Below, one piece after another: positions 27,574 through 36,424 of a stretch of 64,000 bases of DNA. The stretch comes from Flavobacterium salmonis (GTDB lineage: Bacteria; Bacteroidota; Bacteroidia; Flavobacteriales; Flavobacteriaceae), in contig NZ_CAIJDP010000057.1 in the NCBI RefSeq assembly GCF_903819435.1, positions 1 to 64,000 of the forward strand. The letters run 5' to 3'. Numbering within the stretch: position 1 is the stretch's first letter; every line of letters begins with the position of its first letter. The notes under the pieces are model-generated. The model was not told where the DNA came from, did no database searches, and was given only the letters and a program-made list of their open reading frames with translations. The position numbers were made by a program, and so were the translations under genes.

Positions 27574-28797
27574 TTACCATTTTGTCTTATCTGAAAATTT
27601 CGAAACAAGCATTGAAGAAATGACATCGCCATTAGCATTCAATAAAGTAGCTATTGGATCGACCAATGTTCCTAAAATCATGGCAACAGGCAAAGCTTGT
27701 TCCATTGGAAAACCATAAACCGTAATAGCGAGAACTTCACCTATATAACCTCCGTTCGGAATTCCGCCTTCGACAATCGAAACAATTATGGTGATTCCCA
27801 ATGCCAGAAGAATTGTTGAAGGTTCTGTAAAATCCTTTCCAAACATGGCAAACAAAAAAGTGATTTTAAGAATCGATGACATACTTGAACCGTCTTTGTG
27901 TAAAGGTGCTCCAAGCGGAATTACCAGATTTCGGACATGCTCCGGAATTCCCATTTTTTGGGCAGCTTCTAAATTTGCAGGAATAGTTGCGATACTGCTG
28001 CAAGTTCCTATCGCGGTTAAACAAGGGGTGATATTATTGCTCCAAAAAACTTTAAAAGCTCTTTTTCCTCCAGCAATTATGGCATATAAACTGAAAAACA
28101 TGAAGAAATAAAATACGCAGGCGGCATAATAAACAGCCATAGGCTTAGCATAAACGCCAAACAACTGAGGTCCAAAGATACCAACCTGATAAGCAAAATA
28201 AGCTCCTAAACCGATTGGTGCAAATTTCATGATACTATTCAAAAGCTGTTTCATAACCTCGTTTCCGGAATTCAGAAAACTCTTGAATGCGTTTCCTTTT
28301 TCACCTGACTGCAATGTTGCAAAACCAATTAAAAACGAAAATATAATCAGTGCCAGCATGCTTTTTCGAGACAACAATTCTGAAAAATCATTTACTGTAA
28401 CCAATTTTGCGATCTGATCACCTACAGATCCTGATTCTATATTTTCAAAAGGAACTTTAGTAATTGCTATATCCTGATGAATCGGGAAAAGATAAACCGC
28501 AAAAATCATTACAATTGCAGAAATAAGAAGGGTTGAAAGAAAAACCAATATCATAATTACAAACAGTTTTCCTAACTTCTCCGTTTGTTCCAAATTAGCA
28601 ATCGAAGAACCAATTGTAAAAAAGATAAGTGGAATAATCGCTGTAAAAAGTAAATTCAGAAAAATATCTCCAAGTGGTTTTATTACCTCAACTCTTTCTC
28701 CAAATACTAACCCAAAAATACTTCCGACTATAATCCCGCCAAGAAGCAAAAGGATACTGCTGTAACTTTGTAGAAAATTGATTTTTTTAACTTCCAT
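27574..28797 (-). CDS. Dicarboxylate/amino acid:cation symporter (DAACS family)
   Basis: 407 residues, with the membrane-segment pattern of the glutamate/dicarboxylate symporters (GltP/DctA-like). The serine-rich HP1/TM7 region appears as APLHKDGSSMSSILKITFLF. The TM8 cation-binding motif is seen as LLNANGDVISSML; many relatives have NxxxD there. It probably takes up glutamate, aspartate or a C4-dicarboxylate with Na+ or H+. It is a separate unit downstream of the methyltransferase gene. The substrate cannot be told from the sequence. Confidence 0.85.
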   Translation of the reverse strand: MEVKKINFLQSYSSILLLLGGIIVGSIFGLVFGERVEVIKPLGDIFLNLLFTAIIPLIFFTIGSSIANLEQTEKLGKLFVIMILVFLSTLLISAIVMIFAVYLFPIHQDIAITKVPFENIESGSVGDQIAKLVTVNDFSELLSRKSMLALIIFSFLIGFATLQSGEKGNAFKSFLNSGNEVMKQLLNSIMKFAPIGLGAYFAYQVGIFGPQLFGVYAKPMAVYYAACVFYFFMFFSLYAIIAGGKRAFKVFWSNNITPCLTAIGTCSSIATIPANLEAAQKMGIPEHVRNLVIPLGAPLHKDGSSMSSILKITFLFAMFGKDFTEPSTILLALGITIIVSIVEGGIPNGGYIGEVLAITVYGFPMEQALPVAMILGTLVDPIATLLNANGDVISSMLVSKFSDKTKW

Positions 28798-28849
28798 TAT
28801 TTAAAAGTATTTTAATTCGCGAAAAAAGAGTCGATTTAAAATTAAATAA

Positions 28850-28876
28850 AAAAAGAGTACTAAAATTAATACTCAT
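28850..28876 (-). terminator. Weak terminator after the methyltransferase gene
   Basis: On the minus strand GAGTATTAATTTTAGTACTC followed by TTTTTTT. The stem is short and AT-rich. Confidence 0.5.
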
Positions 28877-28884
28877 TTCTAATC

Positions 28885-29547
28885 TTATTTTTCCAGAACA
28901 ATTGTCGTAAAAGCCCTGTCGACCAGTTCGCCAGTTTTGCTTTTTATTTTTTCTGTCTGACTTTCGGTATAAACAATTTTAAAAGACGTTTTTTCAATTA
29001 GTTTTAGTGCTTTTTCAGTACTGTAAAGCTCAAATTCAAATTGTGTAAACGGGAGTGTTTTCATAAAACTTTCCTCTGCAAATGTCAAACAGAAATTTCC
29101 ATTCTGTTTTAAAACCCTGTAAATTTCTAAAAGTAACTCTTCTGGTTTATGCCAAAAATAAATAGTATTTACCGTAAATATTTTATCGAATAACCCATCT
29201 TCAAATGGTATTGTATTTCCATCATAAACCGAAAAGAAAGCTTGTTTTTGGGAAACAAAATTTCGGTTGATCTGGCGCGCTTCCTGAAACATTAACTCAG
29301 ACATTTCGAGTCCGTAATACTTTAATTTTTCAGCTTGTTCAAACAAAAACTCAACATGCCCGGCATTTCCGTGGCCTAGTTCAAGAATTCTATTTTCGTT
29401 TGATATATTAAGATTTTGAATTGAATGACGCGTCATATTGATGTTCGTTTCGTTCATCATATTACCCATTTCAATTCCCTTTTCTTCTGTTGGATGTTTT
29501 AATTGAGAGGCAATTTCCTGTAATTCTTCATTTTTCATAATGTTCAA
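28885..29547 (-). CDS. Class I SAM-dependent methyltransferase
   Basis: 220 residues, or 217 if the second Met is used. The Rossmann motif I is ILELGHGNAGHVEFLF (about 54-69), followed by YYGLEMSELM (motif II, acidic residue) and DGLFDKIFTVNTIYFWHKPE with VLKQNGNFCLTFAEE, the usual Methyltransf_11-type layout. It contains an N-terminal helical lid. Substrate unknown. It lies downstream of metF, separated by a 250-bp repeat-rich gap, so it may not be functionally linked to methionine synthesis although it would consume SAM. Confidence 0.8.
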   Translation of the reverse strand: MNIMKNEELQEIASQLKHPTEEKGIEMGNMMNETNINMTRHSIQNLNISNENRILELGHGNAGHVEFLFEQAEKLKYYGLEMSELMFQEARQINRNFVSQKQAFFSVYDGNTIPFEDGLFDKIFTVNTIYFWHKPEELLLEIYRVLKQNGNFCLTFAEESFMKTLPFTQFEFELYSTEKALKLIEKTSFKIVYTESQTEKIKSKTGELVDRAFTTIVLEK

Positions 29548-29579
29548 ATTTAATACAAATTGAAATTAAAACTCCTAAT

Positions 29580-29660
29580 GCCCCAGCCCAGATGGGAACG
29601 GCATCCTTTTGTGGCGGGGTTCGCCACAAAAGATACAGTGGACAGCTGGATTAGCTGCTA
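29580..29660 (+). repeat. Bipartite intergenic repeat element, copy A
   Basis: The left frame CCCCAGCCCAGATGGGAACG and right frame AAGATACAGTGGACAGCTGG enclose a hairpin (CTTTTGTGGCG, loop, CGCCACAAAAG). Related elements lie at 33627-33726 (opposite orientation) and, more degenerate, at 35906-36014. The layout matches a repeat I know to be common between genes in Flavobacteria. Confidence 0.65.
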
Positions 29661-29689
29661 AAATTAAATCTAAAAATTCTAAATTCCAG

Positions 29690-29795
29690 CTCTTTCGCAA
29701 AATTTGGAATCATTTCGAGAAACGAAGCAACCAAACTAGTAAGAACTTCAAAGATATAAAGCATGAGATTGCTTCGTTCCTCGCAAAGACTTAGA
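29690..29795. repeat. Imperfect inverted repeat
   Basis: TTTCGAGAAACGAAGCAACC (about 29713-29732) is partly complementary to GATTGCTTCGTTCCTCGCAA (about 29767-29787). No credible gene lies here; the small plus-strand ORF across this stretch is a by-product of the repeats. Confidence 0.55.
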
Positions 29796-29801
29796 ATGAG
29801 T

Positions 29802-30758
29802 TTAAAAAACCTGACTCGCGATCTGGCGAATATTCTCAGATTTACCCATTGAATAATAATGCAAAAACGGAACTCCGGCTGCTTTTAATTCTAAAGACTG
29901 CTGAATCGCCCATTCGATTCCTACCTGTTTGATTTCAGCGTTATTTTTGCATTTGTCAACAGCATCAATCAAATCTTCCGGTAAATCGATACGGAAAATT
30001 TGTGGCAGAACTTGTAAATGTCTTTGAACAGCAATTGGCTTAATTCCGGGAATAATAGGAATTGTGATGCCCATTTCTCTTGCTTTTTCTACAAAGTTGA
30101 AATATTTAGCATTATCAAAAAACATTTGAGTAACAACATAATCTGCACCGGCATCGACTTTTTCTTTTAATCTTTTTAAATCAGACTGCAAAGAAGGCGA
30201 CTCAAGATGTTTCTCCGGATAACCGGCAACTCCAATACAAAAATCGGCTCTGTTGTCTATATCCATCACTTCATGAAGGTATTTACCACAGTTCAAATCG
30301 TTGATTTGTCGAACCAAATCGACAGCATAGTGATTACCGCCGTCTTTAGGAACGAAAGACTGCTCGTGTTTCATTGCGTCACCACGAAGCGCCATGACGT
30401 TATTGATTCCCAAATATTGACAATCAACCAACATATATTCGGTTTCTTCCTGTGTAAAGCCTCCGCAAAGCAGGTGCGGCACAGTATCCACATTATATTT
30501 GTGTTTTATAGAAGCACAGATTCCAAGCGTTCCCGGACGCATACGAGTCAGTTTTTTATCTAAAAGTCCGTTGCCTTTGTCGATATAGATAAACTCTTCG
30601 CGCGAAGTCGTTACATCAATAAAAGGTGGTTTAAACTCCATTAACGGATCGATATTGTCGTATAATTCCTGAATGCTTTTGCCTTTTTGAGGCGGAATAA
30701 TTTCAAATGAGAATAATGTTTTTCCTTTGGCGTTTTCTATATGTTCTGTTACTTTCAT
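29802..30758 (-). CDS. metF: Methylenetetrahydrofolate reductase MetF
   Basis: 318 residues, the normal MetF length. It reduces 5,10-methylene-THF to 5-methyl-THF, the methyl donor for MetH. The FAD-barrel motifs are present: TLFSFEIIPPQKGKSIQELY near the N-terminus with the catalytic Glu in FEIIPP, then LALRGD-like NVMALRGDAMK, and ADYVVTQMFFDNAKYFNFVE with IPIIPGIKPI. It follows metH after a 91-bp gap filled by a short inverted repeat. Because the set probably starts at the SAM-I leader at 36.2 kb, SAM is likely to control it too. Confidence 0.95.
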   Translation of the reverse strand: MKVTEHIENAKGKTLFSFEIIPPQKGKSIQELYDNIDPLMEFKPPFIDVTTSREEFIYIDKGNGLLDKKLTRMRPGTLGICASIKHKYNVDTVPHLLCGGFTQEETEYMLVDCQYLGINNVMALRGDAMKHEQSFVPKDGGNHYAVDLVRQINDLNCGKYLHEVMDIDNRADFCIGVAGYPEKHLESPSLQSDLKRLKEKVDAGADYVVTQMFFDNAKYFNFVEKAREMGITIPIIPGIKPIAVQRHLQVLPQIFRIDLPEDLIDAVDKCKNNAEIKQVGIEWAIQQSLELKAAGVPFLHYYSMGKSENIRQIASQVF

Positions 30759-30769
30759 TCTTTGTTTTT

Positions 30770-30836
30770 TGTTTCAAAGTTTCAAGTTTCAGGTTTCAAG
30801 TTCTCTACAGCAACTTGAAACTTTAAACATGAAACT
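30770..30836. repeat. TTTCAAGTTTCAGG-type internally repetitive inverted repeat
   Basis: Phrases of the form GTTTCAAGTTTCAGG repeat with a period of about 7-8. The left arm (TTTCAGGTTTCAAGTT) is complementary to the right arm (AACTTGAAACTTTAAACATG), making an imperfect stem-loop between metH and metF. Related phrases occur at 42977 and 44034. Confidence 0.75.
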
Positions 30837-30849
30837 AAAATAACTTTTG

Positions 30850-33525
30850 TTAGTCTGCTATATTAGGGTTTAACCATTTCATTGCGTAATCGAGCGGAAC
30901 ATTTCGGCGTTTGGCGTAATCTGTAACCTGATCTTCTTTTATTTTTCCGAGTCCGAAATATTTACTTTTCGGATTTCCGAAGTAATATCCTGAAACTGAC
31001 GAAGCCGGCCACATTGCCATACTTTCTGTTAAGGTTACTCCAATCTGTTTTTCAACATCCAGAAGTTTCCAGATCGTTGGTTTCTCTAAGTGATCCGGGC
31101 AAGCTGGATAACCCGGAGCAGGACGGATTCCTTTATAATTTTCTTTAATCAATTCTTCATTAGTTAAAGCTTCATCTGAATCATAACCCCAGAAATCTTT
31201 ACGTACTCTCTCGTGAAGATATTCGGCGAAAGCTTCTGCAAAACGATCCGCAAGTGCTTTCACCATAATCGAATTATAATCGTCTAAATTCTTTTCGTAT
31301 TCTGCCGCCCATTCGTCTACCCCAAAACCAGTAGTAACGCAAAAAGCTCCCATGTAATCATCAATACCGCTTTCTTTTGGCAGAATAAAATCGGCTAAAG
31401 CGATGTTTGGTGCACCTTTCGTTTTTTGTGACTGTACTCGAAGCGTCAAAAATTTCTCTAAGACCTTTCCGTTTTCATCACGCAATTCGATATCGTCGTC
31501 GTCAACCTGATTGGCAGGAAAAATTCCGTAAATGCCTTTTGCTTTTAGTTTTTTCTCTTCTAAAATCACTTTCAGCATTGCCTGAGCATCTGCAAAAACA
31601 GAAGTGGCTTGTTCACCAACAACCTCATCCGTTAGAATCGCCGGATATTTCCCATGCAATTCCCACGTTTGAAAAAACGGTGTCCAGTCGATATACGGAA
31701 CCAAAACATCCAATTCTACTTCGACGATTTGTGCGCCTATTTTTTTAGGTTTGGTCGGAGTATATTCAGACCAATCCAATTGCAATTTATTTTTACGGGC
31801 TTCTTCAATCGTCAGGAAATTTTTATCTCTCGAACGATTTAAGAACGTTTCTCTAAAAGCATCGTATTCAGCACGAATATCCGCTGCATATATTTTTCTA
31901 TTATGATCTAACAGATTTCCGGCAACGGTTACGGCTCTCGATGCATCGTTTACGTGAATTACCGTTTCTCTGTATTGAGGTGCAATTTTCACGGCTGTAT
32001 GCGCGCGTGAAGTTGTTGCTCCCCCAATCATAATCGGGATTTTAATGTTTTGTTTGTCTAATTCTTTAGCCAGATATACCATTTCATCAAGCGAAGGCGT
32101 AATGAGTCCGCTTAGTCCAATAATGTCAACTTCATGTTCGATCGCCGCTGCAATGATTTTCTCCGGAGGAACCATTACACCTAAATCTACAATCTCATAA
32201 TTGTTACAAGCCAAAACTACCGAAACGATGTTTTTTCCAATATCATGAACGTCACCTTTTACGGTTGCCATCAGGATTTTTCCGTTTCCGGATTTGTCTC
32301 CGGCTTGTTTGCTGGCTTCAATAAACGGCAATAAATACGCCACCGCTTTTTTCATTACACGAGCCGATTTTACAACCTGAGGCAAGAACATTTTTCCGCT
32401 TCCGAACAAATCTCCAACCACGTTCATTCCTGTCATCAAATTGATTTCGATAACTTCAATTGGTTTTGTTGCTGCCAAACGTGCTTCTTCTACATCTTCT
32501 TCGATAAAAGCGTCAATTCCTTTTACCAACGAATGTGTGATACGTTCCTGAACAGTTCCAAAACGCCATTCCTGAACGGCTTTTTCATCGCTTTTTACTT
32601 CGCCTTTTACATTTTCTGCAAAATCCAAAAGTCGCTCTGTAGCGTCGTCACGTCTGTTTAATATTACGTCTTCAACGTGTTCTAATAAGTCTTTCGGAAT
32701 ATCATCGTAAATTGTCAGCATCTCCGGATTCACGATTCCCATCGTCATTCCGTCCTTAATTGCATGGTATAAAAACACCGAGTGCATCGCTTCACGAACC
32801 GTATCATTTCCTCTAAAAGAAAACGAAACGTTACTCACACCACCGCTGATATGTGCATGTGGCAAGTTCTCACGAACCCATTTTGTTCCTCTAAAAAAGT
32901 CAATTGCATTCAGGCGGTGTTCTTCCATTCCTGTTGCAACCGGGAAAATATTCAAATCGAAAATAATATCCTGCGGAGGAAAGCCTACTTTATTGACCAA
33001 AATATCATACGAACGCTGGCAAATCTCCACACGGCGATCGTAATTATCTGCCTGACCCACTTCGTCAAAAGCCATAATAATGGCCGCCGCACCATATCGT
33101 TTGATTAATTTGGCGTGGTGAATAAAGTTTTCTTCTCCTTCTTTTAACGAAATCGAGTTGACAACGCTTTTTCCTTGTACTACTTTAAGACCCGCTTCGA
33201 TAATTTCCCATTTCGAACTGTCGATCATAATAGGAACCCTCGAAATATCCGGTTCTGCAGCAATTAAGTTTAGGAATTTGGTCATGGCATTTACACCGTC
33301 CAACATTCCTTCATCCATATTAATATCGATGATTTGTGCTCCTCCTTCTACCTGCTGTCTTGCAATATCAAGCGCCTCGTCATATTTTTCTTCCTTGATT
33401 AAGCGAAGGAATTTTCTTGAACCTGTTACATTCGTACGCTCCCCAATGTTTACAAATACACTTTCGGGCGTAATAATCAACGGTTCTAATCCTGCTAAGA
33501 CAAGGTCTCTTCTTTTTTCTGCCAT
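30850..33525 (-). CDS. metH: Methionine synthase, pterin/cobalamin/activation part (split MetH, C-terminal part)
   Basis: 891 residues holding three of the four MetH modules: the methyl-THF (pterin) domain (about 15-290, with [16 protein letters not shown] and [12 protein letters not shown]), the cobalamin module with [10 protein letters not shown] (His about 427 as cobalt ligand) and [10 protein letters not shown], and the SAM-dependent reactivation domain (about 560-891, with [17 protein letters not shown] and [13 protein letters not shown]). The homocysteine-binding module is a separate gene at 34813-35817. Splitting is usual in Flavobacteria. The enzyme makes methionine from homocysteine and 5-methyl-THF and needs cobalamin. 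Confidence 0.95.
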   Translation of the reverse strand: MAEKRRDLVLAGLEPLIITPESVFVNIGERTNVTGSRKFLRLIKEEKYDEALDIARQQVEGGAQIIDINMDEGMLDGVNAMTKFLNLIAAEPDISRVPIMIDSSKWEIIEAGLKVVQGKSVVNSISLKEGEENFIHHAKLIKRYGAAAIIMAFDEVGQADNYDRRVEICQRSYDILVNKVGFPPQDIIFDLNIFPVATGMEEHRLNAIDFFRGTKWVRENLPHAHISGGVSNVSFSFRGNDTVREAMHSVFLYHAIKDGMTMGIVNPEMLTIYDDIPKDLLEHVEDVILNRRDDATERLLDFAENVKGEVKSDEKAVQEWRFGTVQERITHSLVKGIDAFIEEDVEEARLAATKPIEVIEINLMTGMNVVGDLFGSGKMFLPQVVKSARVMKKAVAYLLPFIEASKQAGDKSGNGKILMATVKGDVHDIGKNIVSVVLACNNYEIVDLGVMVPPEKIIAAAIEHEVDIIGLSGLITPSLDEMVYLAKELDKQNIKIPIMIGGATTSRAHTAVKIAPQYRETVIHVNDASRAVTVAGNLLDHNRKIYAADIRAEYDAFRETFLNRSRDKNFLTIEEARKNKLQLDWSEYTPTKPKKIGAQIVEVELDVLVPYIDWTPFFQTWELHGKYPAILTDEVVGEQATSVFADAQAMLKVILEEKKLKAKGIYGIFPANQVDDDDIELRDENGKVLEKFLTLRVQSQKTKGAPNIALADFILPKESGIDDYMGAFCVTTGFGVDEWAAEYEKNLDDYNSIMVKALADRFAEAFAEYLHERVRKDFWGYDSDEALTNEELIKENYKGIRPAPGYPACPDHLEKPTIWKLLDVEKQIGVTLTESMAMWPASSVSGYYFGNPKSKYFGLGKIKEDQVTDYAKRRNVPLDYAMKWLNPNIAD

Positions 33526-33532
33526 TTTCTTT

Positions 33533-33576
33533 TTAAGTTACTAAGATTCTAAGTTGCTTAGATTCTGAGTTTTTTA
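33533..33576. repeat. CTTAG-type phrase repeat upstream of metH C-part
   Basis: Read on the minus strand: CTCAGAATCTAAGCAACTTA, then GAATCTTAGTAACTTAA. The phrase ACTTAGxATCTTAG recurs at 35829-35866, 36270-36302, 36747-36781 and, looser, at 59540-59568. Confidence 0.7.
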
Positions 33577-33626
33577 ATTCTTATATTTTGAGGTTTTAAG
33601 ACCTCTATTTTTTATAATCTTATTTT

Positions 33627-33726
33627 GGGCGTGTCCCAAGGACCGGGCTATCCGTTGCAAGTCCTCGACCAATTTCGTTATTCACTACATCGGTCTGTGG
33701 GCTTTCCACTTCTATCCCTCACGTAA
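33627..33726 (-). repeat. Bipartite intergenic repeat element, copy B
   Basis: On the plus strand GGGCGTGTCCCAAGGACCGG, then GCTATCCGTTGC, a variable centre, and CTTTCCACTTCTATCCCTCA. Read on the minus strand it has the same frame as copy A (GATAGAAGTGGAAAG ... GCAACGGATAGCCCGG). It lies in the ~240-bp gap before metH C-part; no gene is seen there. Confidence 0.65.
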
Positions 33727-33764
33727 ACCTGATTTCATAATAGAATTTATATTTTCCACTGAAA

Positions 33765-34208
33765 TCATTTCCATTTTGATTTTTCTATATATTTACAAGT
33801 TACACCTGCATCGTATATATAATATTTCGTTTTAGTAAATCCTGCTTTAACTAGTGAAATTGAATCAGGTTCTAATTCTTCTTCTAAAACAATATTGTTT
33901 TCTTGAGGATTATTTAAATCGTATTTCACTTTAAAAAACTTATTAAAATCCTCGTTATCATATTTTTTAACAAAAACTACTGATCTAATTTTTTTATCAG
34001 TATAAAAATAATATTGCAAAGTATACCCGTGTTCGTCGTTACTTTTTAACCTGGTTAATAATCCTATTGTCTCTCCTTTAAAAGATTTTGAATAATCATC
34101 GTATTGATTGTTACCTATTAAATAAAGTAGCAAACCAACAATAATAATGGCAATAATCATTTTCCACTGATCATTTTTGCTTTGTAACCCAACTTCTTCT
34201 TTTATCAA
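33765..34208 (-). CDS. Single-pass membrane protein, paralogue 2 of a pair inside the metH locus
   Basis: 147 residues: a short cytoplasmic start, one membrane helix (KMIIAIIIVGLLLYLIG) and a C-terminal domain of about 110 residues rich in beta strands. It shares SFKGETIGLLTR, LQYYFYTDKK and the tail YDAGVTCKYIEKSKWK with the gene upstream, so the two are tandem paralogues. No family recognised. The conserved tail with one Cys and the YYFY strands may define the fold. It sits in the same orientation as the two metH halves and is likely co-transcribed with them, but no link to methionine metabolism is visible. Confidence 0.75.
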   Translation of the reverse strand: MIKEEVGLQSKNDQWKMIIAIIIVGLLLYLIGNNQYDDYSKSFKGETIGLLTRLKSNDEHGYTLQYYFYTDKKIRSVVFVKKYDNEDFNKFFKVKYDLNNPQENNIVLEEELEPDSISLVKAGFTKTKYYIYDAGVTCKYIEKSKWK

Positions 34209-34369
34209 TTTTATTTTTTCTATCCAAAATCTGCAGCACGTGACTTTAATCCTTTTCCCAGTAAATAATTCTTTATGTAATATGTGCCAATCCTCCGTAA
34301 CTCTATTTCCAGATCATTTATCTTCAACGGAATAACTTCGTTACTACAAATATTTCGTTACTATCAAAC
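34209..34369. other. Gap between the paralogues
   Basis: 160 bp without recognisable features; no hairpin or promoter that I can support. It is probably duplication debris. Confidence 0.4.
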
Positions 34370-34807
34370 TTACTTCCATTTTGACTTTTGGATGTATTTA
34401 CATGTTACACCAGCATCATAGAAATAGTATTTTTTTTTAGCAAACCCAGCTTTGACTAATGTAATCGAGTCAGGTTGCAATTCTGCTTCTAAAACAAGAT
34501 CATTTTCTTCAGGTTTATTTAAATCATACTTCACTTTGTAAAACTTATTTAAAAGTGTAGGATCATACTTATCGACTGAAATCTTTGATATGATTTTCTT
34601 ATCTAAATAAAAGTAATATTGTAAATAAGTAACCTTACGCCCGTACTTAAATCTCGTTGCAAGCCCTATAGCTTCACCTTTGAATGATTTTATGTTCTCT
34701 TCAGATTTACTGTCATCCTTACGACTAAAAAAAATTATTATAATTATTGCTATTATAAAACCTGCTGCTCCTAAATAATTTCCTTTCGCATCGTTCCATT
34801 CTATCAT
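34370..34807 (-). CDS. Single-pass membrane protein, paralogue 1 of a pair inside the metH locus
   Basis: 145 residues: N-terminal membrane helix (LGAAGFIIAIIIIIFF) followed by a domain with SFKGEAIGLATRF, YLQYYFYLDKK and YDAGVTCKYIQKSKWK, matching the downstream paralogue along its length. The start lies only five bases after the stop of the metH N-part, so it is almost certainly read from the same mRNA. No family recognised. A Flavobacteria-specific duplicated insertion between metH halves seems likely; function unknown. Confidence 0.75.
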   Translation of the reverse strand: MIEWNDAKGNYLGAAGFIIAIIIIIFFSRKDDSKSEENIKSFKGEAIGLATRFKYGRKVTYLQYYFYLDKKIISKISVDKYDPTLLNKFYKVKYDLNKPEENDLVLEAELQPDSITLVKAGFAKKKYYFYDAGVTCKYIQKSKWK

Positions 34808-34812
34808 ATTTG

Positions 34813-35817
34813 CTAAGCAAATGTTGGCGCTACACGCGGTTTATAATCCTTCGCAACTTCAGCCATTAATCGAATATGATCCGGAGTTGTTCCACAGCAG
34901 CCTCCAATGATATTGATTAAATTATCCTCTAAATATTCTTTAATGAAAGCCTGAGTCTGCTCTGGCGTTTCATCGTATTGTCCAAACGCATTTGGCAATC
35001 CTGCATTTGGATGCGCCGAAACATTAAAGCTTGTGTTATGCGCTAATGTTTTTAAATACGGTTTCAACAAATCGGCGCCTAATGCGCAATTGAAACCAAC
35101 GCTCAATAACGGAATATGTGATACTGAAATCAAAAACGCTTCAACCGTTTGCCCGGAAAGCGTTCTTCCTGAAGCATCTGTAATCGTTCCTGAAACCATG
35201 ATTGGAATATCGATATTACGCTCGTCTTTTACTTCTTCGATGGCGAAAAGTGCTGCTTTGGCATTTAACGTATCGAAAATGGTTTCTACCAACAGTAAAT
35301 CGCATCCGCCGTCCATTAAAGCCTCAACTTGTTGTTTGTAGGCGATTCGTAAATCGTCAAAAGTTACCGCTCTGTAACCCGGATCGTTCACGTCTGGTGA
35401 CATACTTGCCGTACGGTTTGTCGGCCCTATTGAACCTGCTACAAAACGTGGTTTATCCGGATTTTTAGCGGTAAACTCATCGGCTACTTGTCTCGCAATT
35501 TTAGCCGATTCGTAGTTAAGTTCGTAAACCAGATCTTCCATGAAATAATCGGCCATACCGATTGTCGTTCCGGAGAATGTGTTGGTTTCTACAATATCTG
35601 CTCCCGCTTCATAATATGCAGCGTGTACGTCACGAATTGCCTGTGGCTGTGTGAGGGATAATAAATCGTTGTTTCCTTTTAACGGATGCAGAAAATCTTT
35701 GAAACGCTCGCCACGAAAATCTTCTTCTGAGAAGTTGTAGCGTTGTAACATGGTTCCCATTGCTCCGTCAAGGATTAGGATATTTTTTTTGATTGCTTCC
35801 TGAATTGTAATCGACAT
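34813..35817 (-). CDS. metH: Homocysteine S-methyltransferase module (split MetH, N-terminal part)
   Basis: 334 residues, a TIM-barrel homocysteine-binding module. It opens with [20 protein letters not shown] and carries [17 protein letters not shown]. The zinc-ligand cysteines lie in [12 protein letters not shown] and in [14 protein letters not shown] near the C-terminus. It binds and activates homocysteine for methyl transfer from cobalamin held by the larger MetH protein encoded 1.3 kb downstream. It is the first gene after a SAM-I riboswitch leader of about 400 nt, so high SAM should repress it. Confidence 0.94.
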   Translation of the reverse strand: MSITIQEAIKKNILILDGAMGTMLQRYNFSEEDFRGERFKDFLHPLKGNNDLLSLTQPQAIRDVHAAYYEAGADIVETNTFSGTTIGMADYFMEDLVYELNYESAKIARQVADEFTAKNPDKPRFVAGSIGPTNRTASMSPDVNDPGYRAVTFDDLRIAYKQQVEALMDGGCDLLLVETIFDTLNAKAALFAIEEVKDERNIDIPIMVSGTITDASGRTLSGQTVEAFLISVSHIPLLSVGFNCALGADLLKPYLKTLAHNTSFNVSAHPNAGLPNAFGQYDETPEQTQAFIKEYLEDNLINIIGGCCGTTPDHIRLMAEVAKDYKPRVAPTFA

Positions 35818-35828
35818 ATTTTTTTATC

Positions 35829-35866
35829 TTTTAGCTACTAAGGTTCTAAGATGCTAAGTTTTTTAA
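35829..35866. repeat. CTTAG-type phrase repeat upstream of metH N-part
   Basis: On the minus strand AACTTAGCATCTTAGAACCT, then TAGTAGCTAAAAG, just before the start codon region. Same family as 33533-33576. Confidence 0.65.
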
Positions 35867-35905
35867 TCATTATTAATTTCAAAAGTTCACTATTGCCGGC
35901 TCATT

Positions 35906-36014
35906 AGCCCCGATTACTTCACCTATTTTCTATTTTCACAGGAGTTCAGTAAACTACGCTTGAGCCGTTATCCTCGCAGTGAAGCGGAGAAATATAGGCG
36001 AAAGCGGGAATTTT
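35906..36014 (+). repeat. Bipartite intergenic repeat element, copy C (degenerate)
   Basis: Left frame AGCCCCGATTACTTCACC, right frame AATATAGGCGAAAGCGGGAA, separated by a variable centre. It resembles copies A and B and lies inside the leader between the SAM-I aptamer and metH. It is more degenerate than the others. Confidence 0.45.
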
Positions 36015-36098
36015 GACTGCAAAAATGCGTCAATGATTCGCTCGAAATATTGTAAGTTGTCAGGAAAAGTTTTTTGAGAAATACGTAATGTATTTTGC

Positions 36099-36208
36099 GT
36101 TATCTATCTTGAATACATTTTGTTGTATTAAGTAGAATGTAGCACCTTCTTTATGGCAAAGGGTTGCTAAGGTTTCATTGGGTCTTTCCCTCGGCCTTTC
36201 GTGATAAC
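36099..36208 (-). ncRNA. SAM-I (S-box) riboswitch of the metH operon
   Basis: Read on the minus strand it has the S-box core: GGCCGAGGGAAAGACCCAAT, GAAACCTTAGCAACCC and GAAGGTGCTACATTCTAC, enclosed by a P1 stem GTTATC/GATAAC. This is the consensus order of the SAM-I aptamer (GAGGGA, ACCC-AUGA, AGCAACC, GGUGCU-AUUC). It lies about 280 nt upstream of the homocysteine methyltransferase start. I do not see a clear terminator between aptamer and gene, so the way it switches expression is unclear. A 60-codon ORF over this region is not a gene. Confidence 0.92.
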
Positions 36209-36231
36209 TTTCAATAAAATTAGGAACGGCG

Positions 36232-36262
36232 CAAAGGTACAAAATAGCCTTTCGACTTGCAA
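36232..36262 (-). promoter_or_regulatory. Promoter of the SAM-I/metH operon
   Basis: On the minus strand TTG, then 20 nt, then TACCTTTG (36232-36239), about 25 bp upstream of the SAM-I P1 stem. Confidence 0.7.
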
Positions 36263-36269
36263 GTTTTTT

Positions 36270-36302
36270 TTAAGATTCTAAAACACTAAGGTTCTGAGGC
36301 TT
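36270..36302. repeat. CTTAG-type phrase repeat upstream of the SAM-I promoter
   Basis: Plus strand TAAGATTCTAAAACACTAAG followed by GTTCTGAGG, a further member of the phrase family at 33533, 35829 and 36747. Confidence 0.6.
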
Positions 36303-36321
36303 TATGCTTAAATTTTCTAAA

Positions 36322-36358
36322 ATAAAAAAGCTCAAACTATGTATCAGTTTGAGCTTTC
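36322..36358 (-). terminator. Terminator of the small gene at 36425
   Basis: On the minus strand AAAGCTCAAACT, loop, AGTTTGAGCTTTTTT: a 12-bp stem with a T-run. Confidence 0.85.
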
Positions 36359-36424
36359 GATTTTAAAATCTTAGTCTATAAACCCAGCGTTACGGGCTTA
36401 TTAAGGTGATCAGAATGGGGTCAT

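Noticed and set aside
29609..29794. 61-codon plus-strand ORF
   Set aside because: It runs through the bipartite repeat and the adjacent inverted repeat; no start context and a composition unlike real genes here.
30759..30849. Intrinsic terminator between metH and metF
   Set aside because: The inverted repeat could form a stem, but there is no T-run after it on the coding strand; it is better described as a phrase repeat.
36060..36242. 60-codon minus-strand ORF
   Set aside because: It lies across the SAM-I aptamer and its promoter; the sequence is fully explained by the riboswitch core.
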